Assembly: GCF_003386235.1 (NCBI RefSeq)
Contig: NZ_QRDZ01000040.1
Location: 1-64,000 of the forward strand
DNA from: Cohnella phaseoli
GTDB taxonomy: Bacteria; Bacillota; Bacilli; Paenibacillales; Paenibacillaceae
DNA: 64,000 nt
Direction of reading: 5' to 3'
Shown: piece by piece, positions 1-7,976 of the stretch
How the letters are laid out: each line of letters starts with the position of its first letter
Numbering within the stretch: the first letter of the stretch is position 1
Notes under the pieces: generated by a model
What the model was told of the DNA's origin: nothing
The model's database searches: none
What the model saw: only the letters and a program-made list of their open reading frames with translations
Made by a program: the position numbers and the translations under genes

Positions 1-279
1 CCGAACCTGCAGCAATTTATCCAAAATGTGAAAGGAGATGCATCGTACATGGCGCTGGAAAAGGTTTTGGACGATATTGAGCGTGAGGGTGAGCTTAGGG
101 GGAGACTCGAGGGTAGACTTGAAGGAAAGATTGAAGGAAAGATTGAGGGAAAGCTCGAGGAAAGGGAACAAGTTGCAATGCGGATGATTGAGGAGCAGTT
201 GGACACTGATCTGATTTCCCGAGTAACCGGCTTTTCTCTGGATAAGATCGATCAATTACGTGCACAGGGTAACAATTGA
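1..279 (+). CDS. Rpn-family PD-(D/E)XK nuclease, C-terminal end (partial, cut by window edge)
   Basis: The frame is open from base 1, so this is the 3' part of a longer gene whose nuclease domain lies outside the window. The visible 92 residues begin PNLQQFIQNVKGDASYM and continue into a charged helix with a four-residue repeat (RLEG, RLEG, KIEG, KIEG, KLEE). They end in a helical tail (DLISRVTGFSLDKIDQLR) typical of the C-terminus of Rpn (recombination-promoting nuclease/putative transposase) proteins. Family knowledge: Rpn proteins are DNA nucleases linked to recA-independent recombination and phage defence. In E. coli a C-terminal product made from an internal start acts as an antitoxin. 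Here an internal AAAGGAG (31-37) lies 11 bases before ATG 49. The family call rests on the tail only. Confidence 0.7.
   Translation, partial: PNLQQFIQNVKGDASYMALEKVLDDIEREGELRGRLEGRLEGKIEGKIEGKLEEREQVAMRMIEEQLDTDLISRVTGFSLDKIDQLRAQGNN
31..51 (+). promoter_or_regulatory. Possible internal ribosome binding site and start within the Rpn gene
   Basis: AAAGGAG at 31-37 is followed after 11 bases by ATG at 49-51, in frame with the Rpn gene. Internal initiation would give a 76-residue C-terminal protein. The spacing is slightly long but usable. The same arrangement recurs in the second copy (342-362), where no upstream nuclease reading frame exists. Confidence 0.4.
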
Positions 280-296
280 AACAGAATAAAATTATT

Positions 297-333
297 CGCC
301 CTTGATCTCAGCAGCCGATCAAGGGCGTTTGTT
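297..333 (+). terminator. Rho-independent terminator after Rpn copy 1
   Basis: A perfect 11-base-pair stem, CGCCCTTGATC (297-307) with GATCAAGGGCG (317-327), has a 9-base loop and is followed by TTTGTTCT. It sits 18 bases after the stop codon of the first copy. Confidence 0.75.
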
Positions 334-359
334 CTAACGTGAAAGGAGATGCATCGTAC

Positions 360-578
360 ATGGCGCTGGAAAAAGTTTTGGACGATATTGAGCGTGAGGG
401 TGAGCTTAGGGGGAGACTCGAAGGTAGGCTTGAAGGAAAGATTGAAGGAAAGCTCGAGGAAAGGGAACAAGTTGCAATGCGGATGATTGAGGAGCAGTTG
501 GACGCTGATCTGATTTCCCGAGTAACCGGCTTTTCTCTGGATAAGATCGATCAATTACGTGCACAGGGTAACAATTGA
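360..578 (+). CDS. Free-standing Rpn C-terminal module (RpnS-like small protein)
   Basis: This is a 72-residue protein starting at ATG 360, with AAAGGAG at 342-348. A GTG at 339 would add seven residues. It is a copy of the end of the upstream Rpn gene: a charged helix with RLEG, RLEG, KIEG, KLEE repeats and the DLISRVTGFSLDKIDQLR tail, but with no nuclease domain before it. A stop codon in frame at 303-305 prevents fusion with the first copy. It could be a decayed duplicate, or a functional separate antitoxin/oligomerisation partner as described for internally initiated RpnS proteins. The intact frame, ribosome binding site and terminator favour expression. No promoter of its own was identified, so it may depend on read-through past the first terminator. 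Confidence 0.55.
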   Translation: MALEKVLDDIEREGELRGRLEGRLEGKIEGKLEEREQVAMRMIEEQLDADLISRVTGFSLDKIDQLRAQGNN

Positions 579-595
579 AACAGAATAAAAGGATT

Positions 596-637
596 CGCCC
601 TTGATCTCAGCAGCCGATCAAGGGCGTTGTTTTGTTC
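596..637 (+). terminator. Terminator after Rpn module copy 2
   Basis: This is the same 11-base-pair stem as after copy 1 (596-606 with 616-626), followed by TTGTTTTGTT. It separates the module from the convergent LysR gene. Confidence 0.75.
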
Positions 638-658
638 GCTCGGGGAAATTTGGAACGG

Positions 659-1555
659 CTAATCATAAAGCTCCCGCTGCATGTGCCTATAGCTCTCGAT
701 AATGTATTCCCGAAATTGTTTGGCAGCCAGCGACAAATAGTGTCTCCTCGACCACGCGATCCAGGTCGTTCTTTTGAAATCCCGACTCTCGATCTGCAGC
801 TGCTTCAGACCGGCCCGAGATCGCGCCCTGAAGGAGAGCTCGGGCATAAACGCGATTCCCAGCCCTTGCCCAACTAAGCGCGCAATGCCGTCCGGCTCGT
901 CCACCTCAAACGTAATGTTCGGCTTGAAATCCGCTTGGCGGCACAGGTCGTCCATTAAATCGCGGAAGGAAAAGCCGGTATTCATGCTGATAAACGGCTC
1001 GTTCGCCAGCTCTTCGAGCGTGACGCTATCGCGTTCGGCCAGCCTGTGCTCGGAAGAGGCCGCTATCCATACCTGTTCCGTCATCAGCGCTTGCCATTCC
1101 AAATCCGCCCCTTCGGCTTGAACCGAGCTGATCCATAGATCGATGTCTCCGTCCTCTAACCGTTGAATCATCTCGGCGGTAGGGCCGAGGATTTGCCGAA
1201 AATGAACGGACGGATGCTGCTGAATAAACGGTCCGATCAGCTCCGGAAGCACGCTCGTAATCGATACGCCCAGCCGGATGCTGCCTCGGGCAAGTCCGGC
1301 CATTTCGCGGATTTGTCGTTCCCCTTCCTCCAGCTCGCGAAAAGCCCGATCCACTCTCTCCAAATAAACCCGTCCGAACTGGTTCAACCGAATTTGCCGC
1401 CCTTGGCGATCGAATAGCGCAACTCCGACCGCTTCCTCCAGTCGGGCGATCGTCTTGCTCAGAGAAGGCTGGGCAATGTGCAATTGCTCTGCCGCCTGCG
1501 TCATATGCTCTAACCGAGCAACCGTCTGAAAATACTTTAATTGAAGCCATTCCAT
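659..1555 (-). CDS. LysR-family transcriptional regulator
   Basis: This 298-residue protein has an N-terminal winged helix-turn-helix (MTQAAEQLHIAQPSLSKTIARLEEAVGVALFDR, described in pieces: helix-turn-helix around residues 17-45) and a C-terminal periplasmic-binding-like effector domain with the usual GLGIAFMPE segment. I chose ATG 1555 because MEWLQLKYF is the canonical LysR start. An in-frame ATG at 1603 would add 16 residues without homology. The gene is divergent from the MFS exporter at 1691, the usual arrangement for a LysR protein that controls its neighbour in response to a small molecule. The effector is unknown. Confidence 0.9.
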   Translation of the reverse strand: MEWLQLKYFQTVARLEHMTQAAEQLHIAQPSLSKTIARLEEAVGVALFDRQGRQIRLNQFGRVYLERVDRAFRELEEGERQIREMAGLARGSIRLGVSITSVLPELIGPFIQQHPSVHFRQILGPTAEMIQRLEDGDIDLWISSVQAEGADLEWQALMTEQVWIAASSEHRLAERDSVTLEELANEPFISMNTGFSFRDLMDDLCRQADFKPNITFEVDEPDGIARLVGQGLGIAFMPELSFRARSRAGLKQLQIESRDFKRTTWIAWSRRHYLSLAAKQFREYIIESYRHMQRELYD

Positions 1556-1622
1556 TGCCTCTGCAGCCTCTCTTCCCTCGATATATAGACCCGAGGCTAT
1601 CAATCGATAACTAACTATGTAT

Positions 1623-1651
1623 TATACAGCAGATCATTCGCTTTTTATAAT
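1623..1651 (+). promoter_or_regulatory. Candidate sigma-A promoter of the MFS exporter
   Basis: TATAAT at 1646-1651 is preceded at exactly 17 bases by TATACA (1623-1628, four of six matches to TTGACA). It lies in the 135-base divergent gap with the LysR gene, where a LysR operator is also expected. No clear T-N11-A palindrome could be singled out. Confidence 0.55.
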
Positions 1652-1690
1652 GGATAATGTCGATTATACGCATCAGGAAAGAGGTTAATT

Positions 1691-2953
1691 ATGAATCAAT
1701 CCTTAGGCAAAGAAAGCATTTGGAACCAACCCAAAGCGGTATGGGCGATCGTGTTCGCTTCCATAATCGCTTTTATGGGACTGGGGCTCGTCGATCCGAT
1801 TCTCCCGGCGATTGCGGAGAAGCTCGATGCTTCCGCGAGCCAGGTGACTTTATTATTTACCAGCTATAATTTGGTTATGGCGGTCGCCATGCTAGTGACA
1901 GGGGCAATTTCGTCCAGACTCGGCGTCAAATGGACGCTGATGTGCGGGATCGTCATCATCGCCTTGTTCTCTGCGCTTGGCGGAAACTCCGGCGGCATAT
2001 GGGAGCTCGTCTGGCTTAGAGGAGGCTGGGGGCTGGGCAATGCTCTGTTTGTGGCAACGGCTTTGTCGGCGATTGTGTCGTTCTCGCGGCTGGGCGTAGC
2101 CAAGGCGATTATTTTATACGAAGCAGCCATCGGGCTGGGAATTTCCGTTGGACCGCTGCTTGGCGGCAGCCTTGGCTCTATCTCTTGGAGAGGGCCTTTT
2201 TACGGCGTGGCGTGTTTGATGGGACTTGCGTTCCTGCTGCTCTTGATTATGATGCCCTCCCGCCATCCGAATGTTGTATTGACGAAGACGGCCGTATCGG
2301 GCGTACCTGCTGCGCCAATCGCATCAACTGCACCAACTGCACCGGCTCAAAAAACATCTCTTCTAGACCCGTTCCGCGCTCTAAAATATCCGGCGCTACT
2401 GATTCTGGGCATTGCGGCGCTGCTGTACAATTTCGGATTTTTCACGCTGCTCGCGTACTCTCCGTTTGTCATGCATCTGAACGAGAAGGGTCTCGGCTAC
2501 GTGTTCCTCGGTTGGGGCTTGCTGCTCGCCGTCACTTCCGTCTTTATGGCTCCATGGCTGGAGAGAAAGCTGGGCACGATCAAAGCCATGTGCCTGATGC
2601 TGACCTTATTCGCTTTGACGCTGATTGCGATGGGAATCTGGACTTCGACCAGAGAAGTCGTGATTGCGGCCGTCATCCTTGCGGGCGGCTTCCTTGGCAA
2701 CAACAATACGCTGATTACGACGGCCGTCATGCACGCTGCCCCGGTCGAACGCTCGACAGCTTCGGCGGCATACAGCTTCCTCCGTTTTCTCGGAGGGGCG
2801 GCAGCGCCTTTTTTTGCCGGCAAGCTGGCCGAATGGTTTAATCCGCATGTTCCGTTTTACGTTGGCGGCGCTTTTGTACTGGTATCGGTTCTGTTCATTT
2901 TGGCGACGCGTAAGCATTTACGCCATATCGATGCGGTCGGTTCCGCCCATTAG
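1691..2953 (+). CDS. MFS transporter, DHA1-type drug/metabolite exporter
   Basis: This 420-residue polytopic membrane protein has the pattern of 12 hydrophobic segments. The first helix contains FMGLGLVDPILPAIAEKL, and a motif-A-like loop (GAISSRLGVKWTL) lies around residues 75-90. Helix 5 is glycine-rich (AAIGLGISVGPLLGG, antiporter motif C type). A long Ala/Pro/Thr linker around residues 200-222 joins the two halves. AGAGG precedes ATG 1691. The features fit proton-driven small-molecule efflux of the Bmr/YfiS kind, with unknown substrate. The divergent LysR gene is the likely regulator. Confidence 0.88.
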   Translation: MNQSLGKESIWNQPKAVWAIVFASIIAFMGLGLVDPILPAIAEKLDASASQVTLLFTSYNLVMAVAMLVTGAISSRLGVKWTLMCGIVIIALFSALGGNSGGIWELVWLRGGWGLGNALFVATALSAIVSFSRLGVAKAIILYEAAIGLGISVGPLLGGSLGSISWRGPFYGVACLMGLAFLLLLIMMPSRHPNVVLTKTAVSGVPAAPIASTAPTAPAQKTSLLDPFRALKYPALLILGIAALLYNFGFFTLLAYSPFVMHLNEKGLGYVFLGWGLLLAVTSVFMAPWLERKLGTIKAMCLMLTLFALTLIAMGIWTSTREVVIAAVILAGGFLGNNNTLITTAVMHAAPVERSTASAAYSFLRFLGGAAAPFFAGKLAEWFNPHVPFYVGGAFVLVSVLFILATRKHLRHIDAVGSAH

Positions 2954-3012
2954 TGTGTCGAAGTTGATCGTAGAGGAGGTTTTTCGAGCTCCCAGAGAGA
3001 ATTATATCTAGC

Positions 3013-4659
3013 ATGAAAAGCGAACTTACACATCAGAAGCTGCGAGGGGGGTATTATACTCCTAAGCCGATCACCGACTTTATTACAAGATGGGCCGTCT
3101 CTTCCCCGACAGCAACGATTCTTGAACCCAGCTGCGGAGACGGGAACTTTTTGGAATCGATGGCGCAAACCTATAGAGAGCGTGGACTTGAAGACCGCGA
3201 CCGTATTTCAAGGCAGATTTGCGCAATCGAATTCGATCCCGAAGAGGCCAGGAAGGCTCAAGAAAGGCTGGAGAGCCTGGGGATTCCCGCCGGCGGCGCA
3301 GTCCGGAACGGGGACTTTTTCTCATATTGCCGGAATTTTATAGATGGCGGGGTTAGGTTCGAGGCGATTGTCGGCAACCCGCCGTTTATTCGCTATCAGA
3401 GCTTTATGGAGGAACATAGGAAGCTGGCCTTTGAAATCATGCAGGAAGCCGGGCTGACCCCCAATCGGTTTACCAACGCATGGGTTCCGTTTCTGATCGC
3501 CTCCTCTTTGCTGCTGACCGACAAGGGAAGAATGGGCATGGTGGTGCCGGCCGAGCTGTTCCAGGTCGGTTACGCCGCGCAAACCCGCTTGTTTTTGAGC
3601 GACTATTTCCGCAAGCTGACGATCATCACCTTTAAGAAGCTTGTCTTCAGCGAGATCAACCAGGAGGTCGTGCTGCTGTTGTGCGAGAAAGACGGCGATC
3701 GGCATTCCGGCATTAGAGTCGTGGAGCTTGAGGAGATGGGAGACTTACAGGCATTTGACCCAAAGGATTTATCGAATATCGAATTAAAACCGCTGGACCA
3801 CACCAGCGAAAAATGGACGCAATATTACTTAACGGCCGACGAGATCACGCTGCTGCGAAAATGGCGTACCCACCCTGAAATCGCGGTGTCAGGGGATGTT
3901 TTGGACGTCGATGTTGGTGTAGTTACGGGGCTGAACGAATTTTTTGCGTTAAACGAGCTTCAAGTTGCCAAAAATAAGCTGGGCGCGCATACGAAGAGAA
4001 TCATTACGAAGTCCGCCCATCTTGAAGGGGTCGTTATGACCGAGGAGGATTGGGCCGACAATGTAGCCAGGCAATATGCGACCGCTTTGCTGCATTTGCC
4101 GAATGCCCCGTTTAGCGAGCAGGCCGAGGAGGTTCGGCAGTACATTGTTTCCGGCGAAAAGCAAGGCGTTCATACCGGATACAAATGCAGAATCCGCAAA
4201 AACTGGTTCGTCGTCCCTTCCGTATGGGTTCCGGATGCTTTTATGCTTCGCCAGGTGCACAGCTACCCCAAAATTATATTAAACGAAGCGAAAGCGACAT
4301 GTACGGATACCGTTCATCGCGTCCGCTTTAAGGAAGGCTACGAAGGGGCGCGGGTTACCGCGGCTTTCTTGAACTCTCTTACGCTTGCTTTTTCCGAGGT
4401 GACCGGCAGAAGCTACGGGGCCGGCGTATTGACCTTTGAGCCAAGCGAATCCGAAAGCCTTCCGCTGCCCCTGCGCGGAGCGGACAAGCTGGATGTTGAG
4501 CAGATTGATCAACTGATCCGCTTCAATCGAATAGAAGAGGTTTTGGAGATTACGGACAAGGCGCTGCTGATAGACGGACTGGGCCTGGCTCGAGAAGAGG
4601 CTTTGGCATTGAGGAAGATCTGGAGGAAGCTGCGCGACAGAAGGATAAACAGGAGATAG
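3013..4659 (+). CDS. Gamma-class N6-adenine DNA methyltransferase (TaqI/Eco57I-like)
   Basis: This 548-residue protein carries methyltransferase motifs in gamma order. Motif X, GGYYTP (residues 12-17), precedes motif I, ILEPSCGDGNFLE (from 36, AdoMet binding), and motif IV, GNPPF (121-125, catalytic, adenine N6). The C-terminal half looks like a TaqI-type target-recognition domain, including SYGAGVLTFEPSESESLPLP near residue 470. It would methylate adenine in a specific DNA site. No restriction endonuclease follows, only a 31-codon stub at 4678, so it may be an orphan or the remnant of a restriction-modification pair. It starts 59 bases after the MFS gene. The ribosome binding site before ATG 3013 is weak, so the exact start is less certain. 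Confidence 0.88.
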   Translation: MKSELTHQKLRGGYYTPKPITDFITRWAVSSPTATILEPSCGDGNFLESMAQTYRERGLEDRDRISRQICAIEFDPEEARKAQERLESLGIPAGGAVRNGDFFSYCRNFIDGGVRFEAIVGNPPFIRYQSFMEEHRKLAFEIMQEAGLTPNRFTNAWVPFLIASSLLLTDKGRMGMVVPAELFQVGYAAQTRLFLSDYFRKLTIITFKKLVFSEINQEVVLLLCEKDGDRHSGIRVVELEEMGDLQAFDPKDLSNIELKPLDHTSEKWTQYYLTADEITLLRKWRTHPEIAVSGDVLDVDVGVVTGLNEFFALNELQVAKNKLGAHTKRIITKSAHLEGVVMTEEDWADNVARQYATALLHLPNAPFSEQAEEVRQYIVSGEKQGVHTGYKCRIRKNWFVVPSVWVPDAFMLRQVHSYPKIILNEAKATCTDTVHRVRFKEGYEGARVTAAFLNSLTLAFSEVTGRSYGAGVLTFEPSESESLPLPLRGADKLDVEQIDQLIRFNRIEEVLEITDKALLIDGLGLAREEALALRKIWRKLRDRRINRR

Positions 4660-4677
4660 CAGGGGGGAACCGTTAAC

Positions 4678-4773
4678 ATGCCGGATATGCTTGCCAAGCT
4701 GTATGAATTGCCCGAGCTTCCCGATTCCGTTTCTGGCGTGTACCGGGGGCTGTTGGATTCTTCGAGTCTTTGA
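4678..4773 (+). pseudogene. 31-codon stub downstream of the methyltransferase
   Basis: ATG 4678 is preceded by a good GGGGGG/AGG-type ribosome binding site and opens a frame of only 31 codons (MPDMLAKLYELPELPDSVSG, then ten more residues). It starts 18 bases after the methyltransferase stop. The opening resembles, from memory, the start of some GNAT acetyltransferases (KLYELP...), but it stops abruptly. It could be a truncated gene whose body was deleted, or a chance frame. The rest of the gap to 5104 shows no coding signal in any frame. Confidence 0.35.
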
Positions 4774-4907
4774 TCGGGTGCCGAAGATGGTCAATTTTGC
4801 GACAAAGGTACAAGCCTTTCTTAATCGAGAGGTCTGTGCCTTTTTCTCGGTTCAGCCAAGCGTATGTCGTCCTATAGGGAGCTGCCGACGTTGCTCCTTC
4901 ATTCCCC

Positions 4908-4973
4908 ATCAATATCGTACAATACATCGGATTAATAGAATCAAATGAACAGGCGACGGGATTGGGATATACT
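4908..4973 (+). promoter_or_regulatory. Predicted activator box and promoter of the YesM-like kinase gene
   Basis: The 17-base box ATCAATATCGTACAATA (4908-4924) lies 60 bases, start to start, upstream of a TATACT -10 hexamer (4968-4973). The same box, with two C/T changes, lies 60 bases upstream of TATACT before the sugar-binding-protein gene (7977). There is no good -35 hexamer, as expected for an activated promoter. The natural candidate activator is the AraC-type response regulator encoded at 6891. The sequence shows the box; its role is inferred. Confidence 0.6.
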
Positions 4974-5005
4974 TATAGGGCAATTCTATACTAATCCGGC
5001 AATAT

Positions 5006-5019
5006 TGAAAGCGCTAACA
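5006..5019 (+). promoter_or_regulatory. CcpA catabolite-responsive element (cre)
   Basis: TGAAAGCGCTAACA matches the Bacillus cre consensus TGWNANCGNTNWCA at every position. It lies about 25-40 bases downstream of the predicted start from the TATACT at 4968-4973, a position where CcpA would block elongation. It predicts glucose repression of the carbohydrate two-component locus. Confidence 0.7.
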
Positions 5020-5104
5020 TTGAATTCGGCAGGAAGACGAGTTTTTGTAGTCGAAAACAAAGCCGACCAAGGATTTCCCGGCAGACCGGGAGCAGGAGGA
5101 GACT

Positions 5105-6898
5105 ATGCCGTTCACAGGAATCAGCATCCGCTTCCGGCTCATGATGCTAATGATTTGCATGACGACGCTGCCCGTCATTACGGTGACATGGCTGGCGACC
5201 AACAATACGCGGGATTCGGTGGAAAAGGAAATGATCGATGCCAACCAGTCGCGCATGCAGTGGGCGAGCCAGTATTTGGACGAATTGATCCAGCAGCTCG
5301 ACACACTATTTTATTCGCTTCATATCCAGACCGAACTGATCGACGAACTGTCCGGCGTGGACGCGCTGGACGCAGGCGAGCGGTATCCGCTGCAGAACCG
5401 GCTGTTCGGCACGCTGAATACAGCCTTTTATTCGTTTTCCCGCAAAATCGACCAATTGACGCTGTATATCCATTCCACGGGCAGGGCTTATTCCGTCAAC
5501 TACGCCAGCAGCGGCCTGACGCATTCGCTCGATATCGGGCAAGGGCCGTGGAGCCGGATGCTGACAACGCCCGTGGGGATTTATTTCAAGGCGGCGGGGG
5601 ATTCCCTTAGCGCCTACCATTCGATGAACGAGTTTAAGGGGCAGGCGCTCATTGGCGGTATTTCCGCGCGAATTAACGGCAAGGTGTGGGAGCAAGCGGC
5701 AGCCATCTTGCAATCGGAGCCTGAGAGCGCGATTTTTCTTCTCAACGACGAGGGGGAGGTGCTTCCCGGCTCTTCGCCGTTATTCACGCCCGAGGAGTTG
5801 GCGGCGAGCCTGGCTGAACTGCGCGAGGAGCCGGCGTCTGTCGTATTAGACCGAACGAGCGACCATTATGTGTTCTCCAGGAGGGTTAGCGGCGGCCAAC
5901 TGTTTCTGGTGAAGGCGATTCCGGTAGCGACGATTAATCATAGCGCCGAAAAAACGATTGTGGCAGGGTTGTGGACGGGAGCGATCTTTACGGCGGTATC
6001 GATCCTGTTGTCGATTATCGTATCGCTGCGCATCAGCCGCCCTATTGTGAGCCTTGCAAGAACGATGCGTAAATCGCACATTCACGATTTCGAGATAAAA
6101 TCGGTGCAAAGCCGCGACGAAATCGGGCTGCTGGAGGCGGGCTACAACTTTATGATGGGCCGGATCAAAGCGTTGATCGAAAACGAATACCAGCACGAAA
6201 TCGAGGTCAAAAATGCGCAGTTGATCGCGCTTCAGGCGCAGATTAATCCCCATTTTCTGAATAATACGCTTCATATGATCGGCGGAATGGCGCTGACGAA
6301 AGGCGCGCCGGAAATCTACCGCATTACGCAAGTCATCGGCGACCTGCTTCGTTACTCGATTAGCGCCGAAGGCGATCAGACCGTTAGTCTTAGCGAGGAA
6401 TTAAAGCATACGGCCAACTATTTGTTTATTCAGGAGCAGCGGTTTGCGGGCCGATGTGAGGTGATCGTCTCTTCCGACGACAGCGTGGGAGAAGCGCGGA
6501 TGCCGAAGTTTACGCTGCAGCCGATCGTGGAAAACGCCTTTGAGCACGGCTTGCAGCGCAAGGAAGGAAAATGGCGGCTTGAGGTGCGCGTTCGAGTCGT
6601 CGGCGAGCGGCTTGTTCTGATGGTGCAGGATGACGGGCTCGGCGTGGAGGCCGCCCGACTGGCGGCGCTGCGGGCGGAGCTGCGCGGCGGCGGGCGACAG
6701 CAGGAGACTGAAGCGGAGACGCGATCCGGAAGAAAAGGCATCGGGCTGCACAACGTGCATGCCCGGTTGACGCTGCGCTTTGGCAAGAGGTACGGTGTCC
6801 GGCTGTTCAGCAAGAGCGGGGCGGGCGCGCTTGTGGTCATCACGTTGCCGGCAACCGGCGACACGCCGGATGCGGAAAGGGGAGAGCGTCATGTTTAA
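5105..6898 (+). CDS. YesM-like sensor histidine kinase for carbohydrate uptake
   Basis: This 597-residue kinase has a membrane segment near residues 10-30, a large extracytoplasmic sensor, and a second membrane segment near 286-310. A HAMP-like region follows, then the His_kinase domain (QINPHFLNN, phosphoacceptor His around 383) and a HATPase domain (IVENAFEHG near 474; GIGLHNVHARL). This is the LytS/YesM class that partners AraC-type response regulators. GGAGGAG precedes ATG 5105. It overlaps the regulator gene by 8 bases, so the two are co-translated. The stimulus is probably an extracellular oligosaccharide or a signal from the downstream ABC transporter. Confidence 0.92.
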   Translation: MPFTGISIRFRLMMLMICMTTLPVITVTWLATNNTRDSVEKEMIDANQSRMQWASQYLDELIQQLDTLFYSLHIQTELIDELSGVDALDAGERYPLQNRLFGTLNTAFYSFSRKIDQLTLYIHSTGRAYSVNYASSGLTHSLDIGQGPWSRMLTTPVGIYFKAAGDSLSAYHSMNEFKGQALIGGISARINGKVWEQAAAILQSEPESAIFLLNDEGEVLPGSSPLFTPEELAASLAELREEPASVVLDRTSDHYVFSRRVSGGQLFLVKAIPVATINHSAEKTIVAGLWTGAIFTAVSILLSIIVSLRISRPIVSLARTMRKSHIHDFEIKSVQSRDEIGLLEAGYNFMMGRIKALIENEYQHEIEVKNAQLIALQAQINPHFLNNTLHMIGGMALTKGAPEIYRITQVIGDLLRYSISAEGDQTVSLSEELKHTANYLFIQEQRFAGRCEVIVSSDDSVGEARMPKFTLQPIVENAFEHGLQRKEGKWRLEVRVRVVGERLVLMVQDDGLGVEAARLAALRAELRGGGRQQETEAETRSGRKGIGLHNVHARLTLRFGKRYGVRLFSKSGAGALVVITLPATGDTPDAERGERHV

Positions 6899-7964
6899 CG
6901 TGCTCATTATCGACGACGAGCCGTGGTCGAGGGAAGTGGTGAAGGCGCTCGGACCGTGGGATCGCCTGGAGCTGCGAGTCGTTGGCGAAGCGGAGGACGG
7001 CAACGAAGGGCTGCGGAAGATCGAGGAGCTTCAACCCGACATTGTCGTCACCGATATGCGGATGCCGGGAACGGACGGCGTTGAGTTGCTGGAGGCAATG
7101 CGAAGCCGTTGGCCGCAGCTCAAAATTATCGTAATGAGCGGCTACGACGATTTTATCTATTTGAAGCAGGCGATTCGTTCTAAAGCGATCGAATACTTGT
7201 TAAAGCCGATCAGCCCAGAGGAGTTGGAGGCTGCGCTTAAGCAGAGCAAAAAGGAGCTGGAAGCCGCGCGAAAGTCCGAGGCGCAGTCGCTTTCGCCGCT
7301 CTTCCCGAACAGGGCGGCGCTGCAGCGATATGCGGAGCAGCGGGAGCGCCTGTACGCCAGTCTGCTGGAGCTGAACAGAGAGCGGGCGGAGGAGGCGTTC
7401 GACCATCTGCATCGTGAGATGAGAAGCACCGACGAGAGCGAGGCGAAAGAGGGCCAAGAGGGACGGGTGACGGCGGATTTGACGCTGATGCTGGAGCAGT
7501 TTCTGTCCCAGCAATCGCTGACGCTGGGGCAGCTGCACCCGGAGAGCGAGCAGTTCTCGTCGCCCGGCGGAAGTGAGGCGCTGAGGGGAGCGCGTGAGCT
7601 CTACGGGCGGGCAATCGACGCACTGCTGGAGCTCAGACATTCGCGCAGCCGGCTTGATATGGCAGAGGTAGCCAACTATATCGATGCCCGCTATCAGGAG
7701 GCGATCTCGCTGGAATCGGTCGCGGGACAGTTTCTGATCAGCAAAGAGCATCTTAGCCGAATGTTCAAGGCGTTCGCCGGGGAAAATCTATCGGACTACA
7801 TCGTACGAAGGCGGATGGAAAAAGCGAAAGCGCTGATCGCGGAAGAAGGCGTATCGATCAAGCATGCGGCGCAACTTGTCGGATACGAGGATATCGCCTA
7901 CTTTTATCGCGTGTTCAAGAAGCATTACGGCATGACGCCGGGAGAGCTGCGCAAGGACGGGTGA
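6891..7964 (+). CDS. YesN-like AraC-type response regulator
   Basis: This 357-residue protein has an N-terminal receiver domain (acid pocket D8/D9, phosphoacceptor D55 in VVTDMRMPG, conserved Lys near 106). A middle linker follows, and then a C-terminal AraC double helix-turn-helix (YIDARYQEAISLESVAGQF and ILFKKHYGMTPGELR-type ending, GYEDIAYFYRVFKKHYG). ATG 6891 follows GGGGAGAG. An upstream in-frame start would run deep into the kinase gene and is unlikely. Its expected role is to activate the adjacent ABC transporter genes. The box shared at 4908 and 7977 is the candidate binding site. Confidence 0.92.
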   Translation: MFNVLIIDDEPWSREVVKALGPWDRLELRVVGEAEDGNEGLRKIEELQPDIVVTDMRMPGTDGVELLEAMRSRWPQLKIIVMSGYDDFIYLKQAIRSKAIEYLLKPISPEELEAALKQSKKELEAARKSEAQSLSPLFPNRAALQRYAEQRERLYASLLELNRERAEEAFDHLHREMRSTDESEAKEGQEGRVTADLTLMLEQFLSQQSLTLGQLHPESEQFSSPGGSEALRGARELYGRAIDALLELRHSRSRLDMAEVANYIDARYQEAISLESVAGQFLISKEHLSRMFKAFAGENLSDYIVRRRMEKAKALIAEEGVSIKHAAQLVGYEDIAYFYRVFKKHYGMTPGELRKDG

Positions 7965-7976
7965 GCGGGGATTCCT

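Larger units (their letters stand above)
28..637. repeat. Tandem duplication of the Rpn C-terminal module plus terminator
   Basis: Two near-identical units of about 300 bases lie head to tail. The first runs from GTG 28 through the hairpin at 297-327, the second from GTG 339 through the hairpin at 596-626. They differ by a few substitutions and by one 12-base unit: copy 1 has two KIEG repeats, copy 2 has one. The homology begins at the internal start region, so the nuclease domain was not copied. This indicates a recent local duplication confined to the variable C-terminal module. Confidence 0.9.

Noticed and set aside
4945..5610. A 221-codon plus-strand frame across the kinase start
   Set aside because: It overlaps the YesM-like gene in another frame, has low-complexity Arg/Ala/Gly composition typical of shadow frames, and lacks a family motif.
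6401..7003. A 200-codon minus-strand frame opposite the kinase/regulator junction
   Set aside because: It is antisense to two clear domain-bearing genes and its composition is that of a shadow frame in G+C-rich sequence.
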